Positions 49,881 to 59,006 of a DNA stretch of 64,000 bases are shown here, piece after piece (the stretch's first letter is position 1; the number at the start of each line of letters is the position of its first letter). A program made the translations under genes and the position numbers. The DNA comes from CAMBRF01 sp964404035 (GTDB lineage: Bacteria; Verrucomicrobiota; Kiritimatiellia; CAIKKV01; CAITUY01). The notes under the pieces were generated by a model. That model was not told where the DNA came from. It made no database searches and worked only from the letters and a program-made list of their open reading frames with translations. The stretch spans positions 1-64,000 of the forward strand of contig CAYOIT010000001.1 of assembly GCA_964404035.1 (NCBI GenBank), given 5' to 3'.

Positions 49881-51500
49881 CTACTTATAGCCATTCGCGT
49901 TCGAATTTCCAGAGTTATTGTGTCCTCGCCCCGTCCGGAGCAGGATCAGCACTCCCGGAATGAGGAGGCAGAGGGAGAAGAACGAGAACAGCAGGTACTG
50001 TCCCAAAGCCACAATGCCCATGCCGGCGAAATACAGCAGCCAGATTCGGGGTTGGCGGTTCCGACCAAAAACCAGGCGGCAACAACCGATGAGGAAAAGT
50101 GCGCCCATCAGCACCACGGGAATCAGCCCGTACTCGAAGGCCAGGTCAAGGTAGGTGTTGTGCATGTGGGCAAAGTAGAGTCGTGAGGGCCTGGGCTGAG
50201 ACCGGTGGAAGGCGGCCCACGTGCCGGCTCCCTCACCCCGCCACACGCCGGTGTCCCACACATGACTCATCCCCACGGACCACATGTGGGCCCTGGCCGG
50301 ATCGATCCGCGCCAGTATCTGTTGCACACGGTTAACGGGCTCAGGAGGTCGGCTCACGGCTGCAGGACTCATTTCAGGAGTCGGACCGGACGGGGTGGCC
50401 GGCCCGTAGGGCACAGGGTTGGCCCATCGCGAATTTTCCCAACTCAGGTCGGCCGCCAGTCTCTGGCGCAGGGCGGAGTCGGCCTTCGTGATCCCCGTGG
50501 CAAAGAGCCAGGCGCTGGAAAGCACAAGGCTCGACAGTGCCACGATGGCGACCTGTCGCCAACTTCCCAGGAACAGGGCCAACCGGTGCCTGAGCCGAGG
50601 CCGGTGGCGGGGGCCAAGCCAGGCGTGCAGGATCAACGCGGCTCCGACCATCGGCAGCAGCACGGCCAGAAGCCCCATCGATCTCTGGATGAGAAACCAC
50701 AACAGGGGAAGCAGCAAGACCAAGCCAACATGCGCCCAACGATACCGCCGGCCCAACGGCGCGACAAACCACGCCAGAGCGCCGGCGAGCAACATGGGGA
50801 GATAGGCGGCATTATACCCGGCGCCGTGCAGGAGATAGGGGCCGAAGGAAGCGTAATTCGTCGTTCCCAGAAAACGGTGCGGCTGGTGCCAGGGGATCAG
50901 GGCGGCGGCCTCGGTGACGAACAGCGCCAGGAGGCCCGTCGCGAAGAGGGCCCTCCAGAGCCGCGGCGTGGACACATAGCGGCCGGCGAGGAACAGGGCC
51001 GCGCACAACGCCGCCGCCAGGGCACGATCGAAGGAGGCCCGAAAGGGGAAGATTGACCAGGAGGCCTCCGGCCTGAACCATTGAGCGAGGACCTCGTGTC
51101 GGGGAAAGGCCCGCAGCTTGACCAGCAACCCGCCCGCATTGGCCGGCCATGAAAGCCAGGCCACCAGGACGCCCCAGAAGATGACCCAGAGCACATCGCG
51201 GCGGGACAATCGACGATCCCAAAGGATTCGCAACAGCAGCACGCCGGCCAGCAGGGGCAGACCCCAGGCCCAGGCACGGTGCGGTTCGCATTGAAACACG
51301 GGACAGGTCAAGAGCAACAACGGCAGGCAGGTCATTTTTCGCACCAGGAAGAACCCCGCCGCCAACCACCCGATGGCCAGCCACTCCAGCGGCTGGGATT
51401 CGAAGGGCAGCAGCAACTGGCCGGTGATCATCAACAGCATCCAGCCCGAGATCACTGCTCTGTCAGTCAGCCGGGAAGGGTGTGGAAGAAGGGCTCTCAT
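49881..51500 (-). CDS. O-antigen ligase/polymerase (Wzy_C/WaaL-like) protein
   Basis: 539 aa with about 12 membrane helices. The long loop near residues 360-440 holds PARAHMWSVGMSHVWDTGVW and AHMHNTYLDLAFEYGLIPVV, the Wzy_C signature, with the conserved R and H residues that in WaaL form the glycosyl transfer site. It could be the ligase that joins the polymer to lipid A-core or protein, because a separate Wzy-like gene is at 59003. Overlaps the CapD-like gene stop by four bases (ATGA). Confidence 0.85.
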   Translation of the reverse strand: MRALLPHPSRLTDRAVISGWMLLMITGQLLLPFESQPLEWLAIGWLAAGFFLVRKMTCLPLLLLTCPVFQCEPHRAWAWGLPLLAGVLLLRILWDRRLSRRDVLWVIFWGVLVAWLSWPANAGGLLVKLRAFPRHEVLAQWFRPEASWSIFPFRASFDRALAAALCAALFLAGRYVSTPRLWRALFATGLLALFVTEAAALIPWHQPHRFLGTTNYASFGPYLLHGAGYNAAYLPMLLAGALAWFVAPLGRRYRWAHVGLVLLLPLLWFLIQRSMGLLAVLLPMVGAALILHAWLGPRHRPRLRHRLALFLGSWRQVAIVALSSLVLSSAWLFATGITKADSALRQRLAADLSWENSRWANPVPYGPATPSGPTPEMSPAAVSRPPEPVNRVQQILARIDPARAHMWSVGMSHVWDTGVWRGEGAGTWAAFHRSQPRPSRLYFAHMHNTYLDLAFEYGLIPVVLMGALFLIGCCRLVFGRNRQPRIWLLYFAGMGIVALGQYLLFSFFSLCLLIPGVLILLRTGRGHNNSGNSNANGYK

Positions 51501-53398
51501 GCGGGATCGAGGACCGAGGTCGAGGGCTCGGGCATATACTCCGGTGCCAGCTGTTTCAGGGCGTGACGGATCTGGATGCCGTCATGCAGAACGGCGGCAG
51601 CATGTAACTCGGGCAAGTGCTTCAAGGCCAGCGTCGCTTTGGCGACGCTCTCGGCACTGGGTTGGATCACCCGGATCTTGTTGTGGTGGGTTGCCACAAT
51701 GCCTTCCCCCTCTGTAATCAGTTCCTCATAGAGCTTCTCTCCGGGCCGCAGGCCCGTGAATTCAATCAGGATGTCGCGGTCGGGTTCCTTGCCCGAGAGG
51801 CGGATCAGGTCGCGCGCCATATCGATGATTTTGATGGGGGTCCCCATATCCAGGATAAATAACTCGCCGCCGTTGCCCATCGAGCCCGCCTGAAGGATGA
51901 GTTGGGCCGCCTCGGGAATGGTCATGAAGAAGCGTGTGACGTCCGGATGAGTGACCGTCACCGGACCGCCGCGCTCGATCTGACGCTGGAACAGGGGAAT
52001 GACCGACCCGGCGGAGCCCAGGACATTTCCGAAACGAACGGCCATGAAACGGGTGGGACCGCCGGCCATCGACTGCATGATGATCTCGATAATGCGTTTA
52101 CTGGCCCCCATCACATTGGTGGGCCGCACCGCCTTGTCGGTCGAAACCAGAACGAAACGATCGACGGCGAAGCGGGCGGCGGCGCTCATCAGGAGTTCAC
52201 TGGCACCGATATTGTTCGTTACGGCATTCCAGGGGTTCTGTTCCAGAAGGGGAACATGTTTGTAGGCGGCAGCGTGAAAGACCACTTCCGGGCGGTACCG
52301 GGTGAAGACGCTGTCGAGCAGGCCCGGTTGCTGGATCTGCCCCAGGATCGGGATGTAATCGGCGAATTTCCGTTCATGCTGGAGCTCCATCTGAATCTGG
52401 TAGAGATCCGGCTCGCTGGATTCCCAGAGAACGAGCTGGGCAGGATGAAACTTGATGATCTGCCGGCACAGTTCCGAACCGATCGATCCCCCGCAGCCGG
52501 TGACAAGGATTCGACGTCCACGCAGACAGGCCTCGATGCCGGCGGTGTCCAGACTGACGGGAGATCGACCGAGCAAGTCCTCATAATCCACATGCCTGAG
52601 CGCCTGGATGGTAACCCGCCCATCAATGATCGCCCCTAACCCCGGAAGCGTCTTGAAGGTCACGCCGGCGCCTTCGCACAAGTTCACAATACGCCGCATT
52701 CGGGCTCCGGTGGCGGAGGGAATCGCAATCCACACCTCCTGGATAGCCTGGGACTTGACCCTATCCGCCAGACGGTCAATCGGGCCGAAGATGGGCAATC
52801 CGTGCAGGGTGCGGCCGGCTTTTGAGGAGTCATCATCAATAAAACAGACGATCTGATAACGAGACTGGGGGCTGTCCTCGATCTCACGGAATATTTTATC
52901 CCCCGCATCGCCCGCTCCCACGATCATGACGCGATAGCCGTCACGCTTTCGGAGGCGCGGCCACCACCACTGACCCCGGCTGTCGCCGCCGGGGCGGTAG
53001 GCGAGGCTCATGCGGATCAGGGCACGCAAACCGGAGGTGAAGAGGAAGGTCAGGACACCATCCAGCAGAATGATCGCGCGGGAATAGTCCCCAAACCGCT
53101 GGCGGAAGACCAGCCATGCCGTGATTACCAGTGTGGAGAGGCACGAGGCATACAAAAGGTGGACGATGTCTTTGAGGCTGGTATAGCGCCACATGCCCCG
53201 GTACATCCCGAACGCGAAAAAGACAACGACTTTGATGCCAAGCGCCAATGGCAGGAGGGTTCCAAGCTGGGCGACATACACGGGTAACAACTGGAAATCC
53301 AGACGCAACAGAAAGGCGACCAGCAGCGAAGCGGCAAAGAGGGTCAGATCCGCCATGACCATCACGTGGATTTTGACGTTTCTAAACTGTCGCCACAT
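51497..53398 (-). CDS. FlaA1/CapD-type nucleotide-sugar 4,6-dehydratase
   Basis: 633 aa. N-terminal four membrane helices, an N-terminal Rossmann-like domain (VMIVGAGDAGDKIFREI near residue 150), and a C-terminal SDR domain with VTGCGGSIGSELCRQI at about 288-303, plus LVSTDKAVRPTNVMGASKRI and FGNVLGSAGSVIPLF. This is the WbpM/PglF type that converts UDP-GlcNAc to a 4-keto-6-deoxy sugar, the first step for FucNAc, QuiNAc or bacillosamine. The active-site motif is TDKA-type as in PglF. Start at 53398, preceded by GGAAGGAG; an ATG at 53431 is less likely. Confidence 0.92.
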   Translation of the reverse strand: MWRQFRNVKIHVMVMADLTLFAASLLVAFLLRLDFQLLPVYVAQLGTLLPLALGIKVVVFFAFGMYRGMWRYTSLKDIVHLLYASCLSTLVITAWLVFRQRFGDYSRAIILLDGVLTFLFTSGLRALIRMSLAYRPGGDSRGQWWWPRLRKRDGYRVMIVGAGDAGDKIFREIEDSPQSRYQIVCFIDDDSSKAGRTLHGLPIFGPIDRLADRVKSQAIQEVWIAIPSATGARMRRIVNLCEGAGVTFKTLPGLGAIIDGRVTIQALRHVDYEDLLGRSPVSLDTAGIEACLRGRRILVTGCGGSIGSELCRQIIKFHPAQLVLWESSEPDLYQIQMELQHERKFADYIPILGQIQQPGLLDSVFTRYRPEVVFHAAAYKHVPLLEQNPWNAVTNNIGASELLMSAAARFAVDRFVLVSTDKAVRPTNVMGASKRIIEIIMQSMAGGPTRFMAVRFGNVLGSAGSVIPLFQRQIERGGPVTVTHPDVTRFFMTIPEAAQLILQAGSMGNGGELFILDMGTPIKIIDMARDLIRLSGKEPDRDILIEFTGLRPGEKLYEELITEGEGIVATHHNKIRVIQPSAESVAKATLALKHLPELHAAAVLHDGIQIRHALKQLAPEYMPEPSTSVLDPA

Positions 53399-53519
53399 GC
53401 GAGGGGCTCCTTCCGATCGATACTGGGGCATACATGGGCGGCAGTTTCTTGCTTTACCCTTTCGTGGTCAACGTTTTTTGAAGGAAGTGACGAGGTCCCG
53501 AACCGGACTCCCTTCACGT

Positions 53520-54080
53520 TCAATGCGAAACCCCATCCTGGCGAAGGACGTTGAGAAAAGTCCGGAGTAAAATCCGCATATCCAGCAGGAAAGAGCGATG
53601 GTTCAGATACCAGGCATCCAGTTCGACCTTCGCCGGAATGGAGATCTCATCGCGCCCATTGATCTGCGCCCATCCAGTGAGGCCCGGGATAAGCCGGTGG
53701 ACCCCTTTTCTTGTACGCAAAGCAACCAAGTCGTCCTGGTTAAACAGCGCGGGGCGCGGGCCGACCAGGGACATGTCGCCCCCGAGCACATTGAGAAACT
53801 GGGGCAATTCGTCCAGACTCGTTTTACGGAGGAACCCTCCGATCCGCGTCAGATATTTTTCGGGATCGGTCATCAGGTGTGTGGCGATGTGCGGAGTATC
53901 TGTGCGCATGGTGCGAAACTTAAGCATCCGGAATATCCGGTTTTCCTTCCCCACCCGGTCGGAAATGTGAAACACCGGCCCCTTCGAGGTCAACTTCACC
54001 GCCAAAGCGACGATCAGGAACACCGGAAGAAAAACGATGAATAACGGCAATACGACCATGACATCGAAGCATCTTTTCAT
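53520..54080 (-). CDS. initiating phosphoglycosyltransferase (PglC/WcaJ-type)
   Basis: 186 aa, the short monotopic form. N-terminal re-entrant helix (CFDVMVVLPLFIVFLPVFLIVAL), then GPVFHISDRVGKENRIFRMLKFRTM and KTSLDELPQFLNVLGGDMSLVGPRP with the catalytic Asp-Glu pair. It moves a sugar phosphate from a UDP-sugar to undecaprenyl phosphate and so starts repeat-unit synthesis. Neighbours (CapD-type dehydratase, epimerase) suggest that the first sugar is a modified N-acetylhexosamine. Followed by 121 bp to the CapD-like start. Confidence 0.93.
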   Translation of the reverse strand: MKRCFDVMVVLPLFIVFLPVFLIVALAVKLTSKGPVFHISDRVGKENRIFRMLKFRTMRTDTPHIATHLMTDPEKYLTRIGGFLRKTSLDELPQFLNVLGGDMSLVGPRPALFNQDDLVALRTRKGVHRLIPGLTGWAQINGRDEISIPAKVELDAWYLNHRSFLLDMRILLRTFLNVLRQDGVSH

Positions 54081-54116
54081 ACAGGCAGACCCGCTGACAC
54101 GGCCCCAAAAACAATC

Positions 54117-55049
54117 TTACGCCGGCTTCAGGAAGCTCTTGGCTGTTTCCCGAATTCCGTCCTCAAGTGCAAACGGCGGCCTCCATCCGAGGACCGCCTT
54201 GGTGTGCGAGATATCCACGCACAACGAACCGCAAAGTCGTTCGATCTCGGAGGAATAGCCGAACACACGTCCGGCGATCCGCAGAAGGCTCACGGGCATC
54301 GGGAAAAGACGGATGTTTTTCCCCATGGTCCTCGCAAGAAGCCGAAAGAGATCGGGGGTCGAAAGATCCCGATCGTCCGACACCAGAAACGTGTGTCCAG
54401 CCGCCGCCGGATGGGCCAGGCATGTCCGGATCAAGTCACAGAGATTGTCGACGTACACGAGGCTCCGGCGGTTCTCGATGGCCGCCAGGGGAAGCGGGAA
54501 GCCGGAAGCCGCCAGTTTCATCAAGCGGCGGAAATTGGCACCCACGCCGGGTCCGTAAACCAGCGGCGGCCGGATCACGATCACTTCCATTCCGGTGCTC
54601 CCGGAAATCGCCTGAAGCCCCAACTCGGCTTCCCATTTGGAGCGGGCATAGGCATCATGCGGACACGCCGGATCATTTACCGTGAAAGGACGTTCGTTGG
54701 ACAGGAGCCCGTGGACGCCGATTGAACTCACGAGAACAAATCGCCTTACGCCAGAAAGCGCGGCCTGCCGGGCAAGATTCAAAGTCCCGTCCGTATTGAT
54801 CTCCCGGAAGGACGCCAGGGGATCTGAAGCCGTTTCTTTCAAAATGTGCGCACGCGCCGCCAGATGCACCACGGCATCAACACCCCGAAGCACCGCGTGC
54901 CAGTCTGTATTTCCGTCAATGTCACCGATGGCTACGGCACCAGGCCGCGCAACGCGAACGGCTTGCGTCACCGACAGACCGGAGGTTTCAAGAAGCCGGC
55001 AGAGATGTCTCCCGATGAACCCATTGGCTCCTGTGACCAGTGCCTTCAT
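54117..55049 (-). CDS. NAD-dependent epimerase/dehydratase
   Basis: 310 aa extended SDR. MKALVTGANGFIGRHLCRLL is the NAD motif; VVHLAARAH, SSIGVHG, and the catalytic Tyr in DAYARSKWEAE (Y-x3-K) are seen. Similar to WbpV/WbpK/Gne-type proteins that reduce or epimerise the 4-keto sugar from the CapD-like enzyme. Ser/Tyr/Lys triad intact. It lies 36 bp upstream of the phosphoglycosyltransferase gene on the same strand, which fits a donor for it. Confidence 0.9.
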   Translation of the reverse strand: MKALVTGANGFIGRHLCRLLETSGLSVTQAVRVARPGAVAIGDIDGNTDWHAVLRGVDAVVHLAARAHILKETASDPLASFREINTDGTLNLARQAALSGVRRFVLVSSIGVHGLLSNERPFTVNDPACPHDAYARSKWEAELGLQAISGSTGMEVIVIRPPLVYGPGVGANFRRLMKLAASGFPLPLAAIENRRSLVYVDNLCDLIRTCLAHPAAAGHTFLVSDDRDLSTPDLFRLLARTMGKNIRLFPMPVSLLRIAGRVFGYSSEIERLCGSLCVDISHTKAVLGWRPPFALEDGIRETAKSFLKPA

Positions 55050-55081
55050 TCAGTAACGTTTCCCCTTTTCCCTGGTGTCAC

Positions 55082-56230
55082 TCAAGCCGGCCCTCGCAAG
55101 GCTTCGTCATAGAGGGTTTCGTGGCAGGCCAGGATATGGTCGAGGCTGTATCGGCTCAGGATTCGCTCCCGCGCTCTTGTGACCAATCCGCGAGCCAGCT
55201 CGGGGGCACGAACGATACGGTCCATTGCCGCGGCCAAAGCGGCGGGGTCCCTGACGGGAACCAGCAGGCCGCAATCGTCCTCCAGCAGTTCCTCCAGGCC
55301 GCGGCTCCGGGTTCCAATAACGGGAATGCCCATGGACATGGATTCGAGGGAACACCGGGGCAATCCCTCCCGGATGGAGGGCAACACTGTGGCGGTACAG
55401 GCGGCAATCCAGGGGCGGACGTCGGACTGAAAACCAAGAAAGTGAACCCGGTCGGCAATACCCAGATGCCGGGCTTTTTGCTGCATGGCCTTCTGGAGCG
55501 GGCCAACGCCTGCGAAGGCGAGATGCGCGGTCCGGGTTTCCATACGGGCCAGGGCTTCTATCGCGTCACAGTGCCGTTTCCCGGGGTTGAATTCGGCAAT
55601 CATCAGGAACAGGGGGGTGGTAGCATCCAGGTTTAACCGTGTACGGGTGTTGTGTACTTCTTCGGAGGAAAGAGGCGTCGGGCTATAGTAGCGCGTATCC
55701 ACGCCGATGCCCGGAATGAGCCGCAGGCGTCCCGGGGGGACGATTCCGTGCCGGAGAACCGCATCCCTGTCCACGCGGTTGATCACCACGAGATAATCGG
55801 TCCATCGGCCCGCGAGCTTTTCCATGGAGAGAAAGAGAAGATTCGCGAGAAAGCGGCCGCCCGGGTGAAAATGGAAGCCATGGGCGGTGTAGATGACCTT
55901 GGGTTTTCCCTGCCGGCGAAGGGAACGAAGGGCAAAGCGGCTCAGAAAACCAGCGATCGGAGTATGCACGTGAACAATGTCATACCGACCTTGCTGAATC
56001 GTGCGCCTCACCTGTGTGATCGCCTTGCCCAAGCCGGTCAGGTCGGCGGGATTTCGGGACCAGCCCGCTTCAAAGGTGTGGGAGAATGCCGAATTACAGA
56101 CCTGGCAGGTTGCCGCCTCCCTGGCCATGAGATCGACCGTCCATCCCCGGGCGATAAAGTGTCGCGCAAAGGGCAACAGAAAGGCGCGCGAGGTCAACGC
56201 GACGGTTGCAACATGAATGAGTTTTGGCAT
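55082..56230 (-). CDS. GT4-family glycosyltransferase
   Basis: 382 aa, GT-B fold. N-terminal KLIHVATVALTSRAFLLPF, VHVHTPIAGFLSRFALR, and YTAHGFHFHPGG; donor domain with IAEFNPGKRHCDAIEALARM and PSIREGLPRCSLESMSMGIP (E-x7-E). Resembles WbpH/PglA-like enzymes that add HexNAc to a lipid-linked acceptor. Same strand as the rest of the cluster; 32 bp before the epimerase gene. Confidence 0.9.
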   Translation of the reverse strand: MPKLIHVATVALTSRAFLLPFARHFIARGWTVDLMAREAATCQVCNSAFSHTFEAGWSRNPADLTGLGKAITQVRRTIQQGRYDIVHVHTPIAGFLSRFALRSLRRQGKPKVIYTAHGFHFHPGGRFLANLLFLSMEKLAGRWTDYLVVINRVDRDAVLRHGIVPPGRLRLIPGIGVDTRYYSPTPLSSEEVHNTRTRLNLDATTPLFLMIAEFNPGKRHCDAIEALARMETRTAHLAFAGVGPLQKAMQQKARHLGIADRVHFLGFQSDVRPWIAACTATVLPSIREGLPRCSLESMSMGIPVIGTRSRGLEELLEDDCGLLVPVRDPAALAAAMDRIVRAPELARGLVTRARERILSRYSLDHILACHETLYDEALRGPA

Positions 56231-56302
56231 GACGAAGATTCTTGGCTGATGACGGCGAATTTACCTGCAGACCCCTTCAGTTCCAAGCGCGATTTGCAGC
56301 TT

Positions 56303-57379
56303 TCAGCCCCCCCGAGGGGCGATTATTTGATGGAATCCATCCAGAAGCAAAGGCCCCGTCTTCTGCAGGCAACAGGATGTTTCCACCCTGAGTCGTCCCG
56401 CCGCCCCCATCTGTTGGCGGAGCAAGGAGTCCATTCCCAGACGATCCAGCGCGCGATACCATGCCTCCGGAGTGTCTGCCAGGTATCCGGTCTCACCATC
56501 CCTGACGATGGAACAATTGGCTCCGACCGGCGAGGCGACCACGGGCAACCCGCAGGCCATGTACTGAATCAGTTTGTAACCGCATTTTCCGCGTTCCCAC
56601 GGAGTGTCATCCAGGGGCATGATTCCGACGTCGCACGAGCGGAGATCCGCCACCTCCGAGGTCTCGGACCAGGGGCGCACTTCGACGTCGACGTCCTCCC
56701 ATCGCACCGCTCCCGATCCGATCAGAACCACCTTGGCGGCATGCAGGCTGGACATCCGCGCCAAAGCAGGCCGGATCGCCTCAAGATAACGTCGAGTGCT
56801 GGGCGATCCCATCCACCCGATGGTGAAAGGCCTCGGCGGGCGGACGGAAGTCGGGTTTGGGTAGCGATCGAGATCGATGACGGTCGGCAATACCGTCACC
56901 CGACGGGCACCGGCGCAGCGCGCTCGCTCCGCCAGATACTCGTTGCCGGCCACAACCCAGGCCGCGTGGCTCATGATCCGGTCGATTTTCCGGCCGAAGA
57001 GCCGCCGGACGAGAGGATTGGGGTGCCGGTCGTAGTTGTGAAAGGTGGCGTCATCATAATCCACCACATAAGGCACGCGATGGCCCAGTAAGAGGTGCTC
57101 CAGCGAGGCGGGGAACCAGGGCAGCAATTCCTTTTCGATCCAGACGAGATCATTGTCGCGACAGGTCAGCAGAGTGATGAGGCGGCGGGCATAGGCGGCG
57201 GCCACGGTTCCCGGAAGACGTTTGCCCCTTTGGTACAGCACCTCCAGATAGTTGTTGTTCAGGAGGGGTCGGACGGTGACCTCCAGTCCCTGTTGGGTCA
57301 GAAAGGGAATATACTGCAGCATCCGGAGCCGGCTACTGGCCCCAAGGCGGTCATAACGTGGTAACAGGAGGAGTTTCAT
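56303..57379 (-). CDS. GT4-like glycosyltransferase
   Basis: 358 aa, GT-B fold. LPRYDRLGASSRLRMLQYIP at the start, VDYDDATFHNYDRHPNPL, VLPTVIDLDRYPNP, then TIGWMGSPSTRRYLEAIRPA and the donor loop ERGKCGYKLIQYMACGLPVV. The usual E-x7-E is partly altered (K-C-G-Y-K-L-I-Q-Y), a known variant in this subgroup. Start ATG at 57379 overlaps the stop of the methyltransferase gene by one base (TGATG). A C7 tract lies near the C-terminal end (~56307). Confidence 0.85.
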   Translation of the reverse strand: MKLLLLPRYDRLGASSRLRMLQYIPFLTQQGLEVTVRPLLNNNYLEVLYQRGKRLPGTVAAAYARRLITLLTCRDNDLVWIEKELLPWFPASLEHLLLGHRVPYVVDYDDATFHNYDRHPNPLVRRLFGRKIDRIMSHAAWVVAGNEYLAERARCAGARRVTVLPTVIDLDRYPNPTSVRPPRPFTIGWMGSPSTRRYLEAIRPALARMSSLHAAKVVLIGSGAVRWEDVDVEVRPWSETSEVADLRSCDVGIMPLDDTPWERGKCGYKLIQYMACGLPVVASPVGANCSIVRDGETGYLADTPEAWYRALDRLGMDSLLRQQMGAAGRLRVETSCCLQKTGPLLLDGFHQIIAPRGG

Positions 57380-58011
57380 CAATGGGTGTGGGCATCATTC
57401 GTGCGCCGGCGAAGCTCGTAATGGATTTCATAACAGGGGAAAAGATAACAGAGGTTCTCCTCGTAGAACTCCCGGGTCCACCGGTTCATGTTGAAGATCA
57501 GGCCCAGCAGGCGCTTGAACGCGTAGCGCCCGTAAAAAGGGCGGGGGGACTTGAACACCAGATTCACCGCAACAAGGTCGAATTCGAGGTCACGTTCGTA
57601 GTGGGGGACCTTTCTCCGGAACAGGTTTTCGCCGGCCAGATAGGAAAATGTGTAAAGCCCGAACGGTGTCCGGTGCGTCGGATCCGAGTAAAAATAGGGG
57701 TTGGAAAAGTGGGGAACCACAATATTCAGTAAACCGCCGGGTTTCAAAACCCGGGCCGTTTCGTGAAGCAAAGCGGGCACATCGGCGATATGTTCCATGA
57801 AGTGGAAGGCGTGAACGGCCTCTGCGCAGCGGGAAGGGATGAGCCCGAGGACTTCGAAGACATCGCCCACGATGTCAACACAGGGCGCATTGATGGAGTC
57901 AATCCCGATGGCCTTTGCGACCTGCTTTCGCCCTCCGCACCCCAGTTCGAATTCAACCCCGCACTGATCGGCAAGCTTCCCGAGAATGTGGTTCTTGTCG
58001 TTTATGCTCAC
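57379..58011 (-). CDS. class I SAM-dependent methyltransferase
   Basis: 210 aa. FELGCGGRKQVAKAIGIDS is the SAM-binding loop; VHAFHFMEHIADVPALLHE and LKPGGLLNIVVPHFSNP follow. The HFxEH and HFS elements resemble methyltransferases in polysaccharide operons. Starts with GTG, overlapping the GT2 gene stop (GTGA). Probably O-methylates a sugar in the repeat unit. Confidence 0.85.
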   Translation of the reverse strand: MSINDKNHILGKLADQCGVEFELGCGGRKQVAKAIGIDSINAPCVDIVGDVFEVLGLIPSRCAEAVHAFHFMEHIADVPALLHETARVLKPGGLLNIVVPHFSNPYFYSDPTHRTPFGLYTFSYLAGENLFRRKVPHYERDLEFDLVAVNLVFKSPRPFYGRYAFKRLLGLIFNMNRWTREFYEENLCYLFPCYEIHYELRRRTNDAHTH

Positions 58012-59006
58012 GATATCCTCCCTGTCGCAGGATCAACGCCGGCGGAGTGTTTGGATCGTCGGGAGCGCCATTCCCGGACGAGGATGACGGGAACCGTCTT
58101 TCCCAGACGGGCATAAGCCCGCATGATCTCCCTGAGCGACATGTTCGTCCGGCCTGCCAGCCACTGCGCCATCCGCAGTAACGGCTCAACGGTAAAGGTC
58201 CCTATCATCAGGCTTAAGGCCCACGCGAAGTTGAAATGCTTGAAGGCGTACAAGAGGCGGCTTCGCGTCAAATAGAAGAGCCGCGCGGCCTTGTCCTGGC
58301 TGGAAGCGCCTCCACCCGCGTGAAAGGCTGAAACCTCGCCATCATACCAGCTTGACCACCCGGTGTTCAGGGCGCGAAATGAGAAGTCGACCTCCTCGAA
58401 ATAGACGAAGAAGCGTTCATCGAAGCCGCCCAGAGCTGTGAAGACTTCGTTCCGCACCATGAAGAAAGCGCCGATTACCTGGTCAACCGTGCCGCTGGCC
58501 GTCGGATCCCGGTCGGTCATGAAGTGCGAGGGGCAGTACCGCGGCAGGAGCCTGGCCAGTCCGGACATTTCGGAGAACAGGATGGCCGGGGTCGGGAAGC
58601 GGGAGACGGAACAGGCGTTCCGTCCGTGCGCGTCACGCAGCCGGATGCCGAAAATACCGGTATGAGCGCGATCAGGATGCCCGGCGTGCTGCAGCACTTC
58701 CGCCAGCGTGCCGACATCCAGCACCGTGTCCGGGTTGAGGAAAAGGATGAACTGAGATTGGCTGCCGGCCGCGCCCTGGTTACAGGCGGCGGCAAACCCG
58801 AGGTTGACGGGGTTAAGCAGAATACTCAGAGGCAATTGGTTGATGGGGAGACCGGCGAGCGACGAATCCGTCGAGGCATTGTCCACCACCACGACGTGCC
58901 GAAGGAGAAACGTTTTCCGGTTTGAGGCCGCGATGGACTCCAAACACGCCCGGAGCTGAGATCCGGTATTCCAGTTGACGATGACAATGTCGATATCGGG
59001 GTTCAT
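58008..59006 (-). CDS. GT2-family glycosyltransferase (rhamnosyltransferase-like)
   Basis: 332 aa. IDIVIVNWNTGSQLRACLES, VVVDNASTDSSLAGL, LNPVNLGFAAACNQGA, FLNPDTVLDVGTLAEVL (D-x-D), GAFFMVRNEVFTALGGFDERFF and YFEEVDFSFRA are the classical motifs of the WbbL/RfbN type. The C-terminal ~80 residues are a membrane-associated helical region. Start at the ATG at 59006, which overlaps the wzy stop (ATGA); the longer GTG reading at 59057 is less likely. Confidence 0.92.
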   Translation of the reverse strand: MNPDIDIVIVNWNTGSQLRACLESIAASNRKTFLLRHVVVVDNASTDSSLAGLPINQLPLSILLNPVNLGFAAACNQGAAGSQSQFILFLNPDTVLDVGTLAEVLQHAGHPDRAHTGIFGIRLRDAHGRNACSVSRFPTPAILFSEMSGLARLLPRYCPSHFMTDRDPTASGTVDQVIGAFFMVRNEVFTALGGFDERFFVYFEEVDFSFRALNTGWSSWYDGEVSAFHAGGGASSQDKAARLFYLTRSRLLYAFKHFNFAWALSLMIGTFTVEPLLRMAQWLAGRTNMSLREIMRAYARLGKTVPVILVREWRSRRSKHSAGVDPATGRIS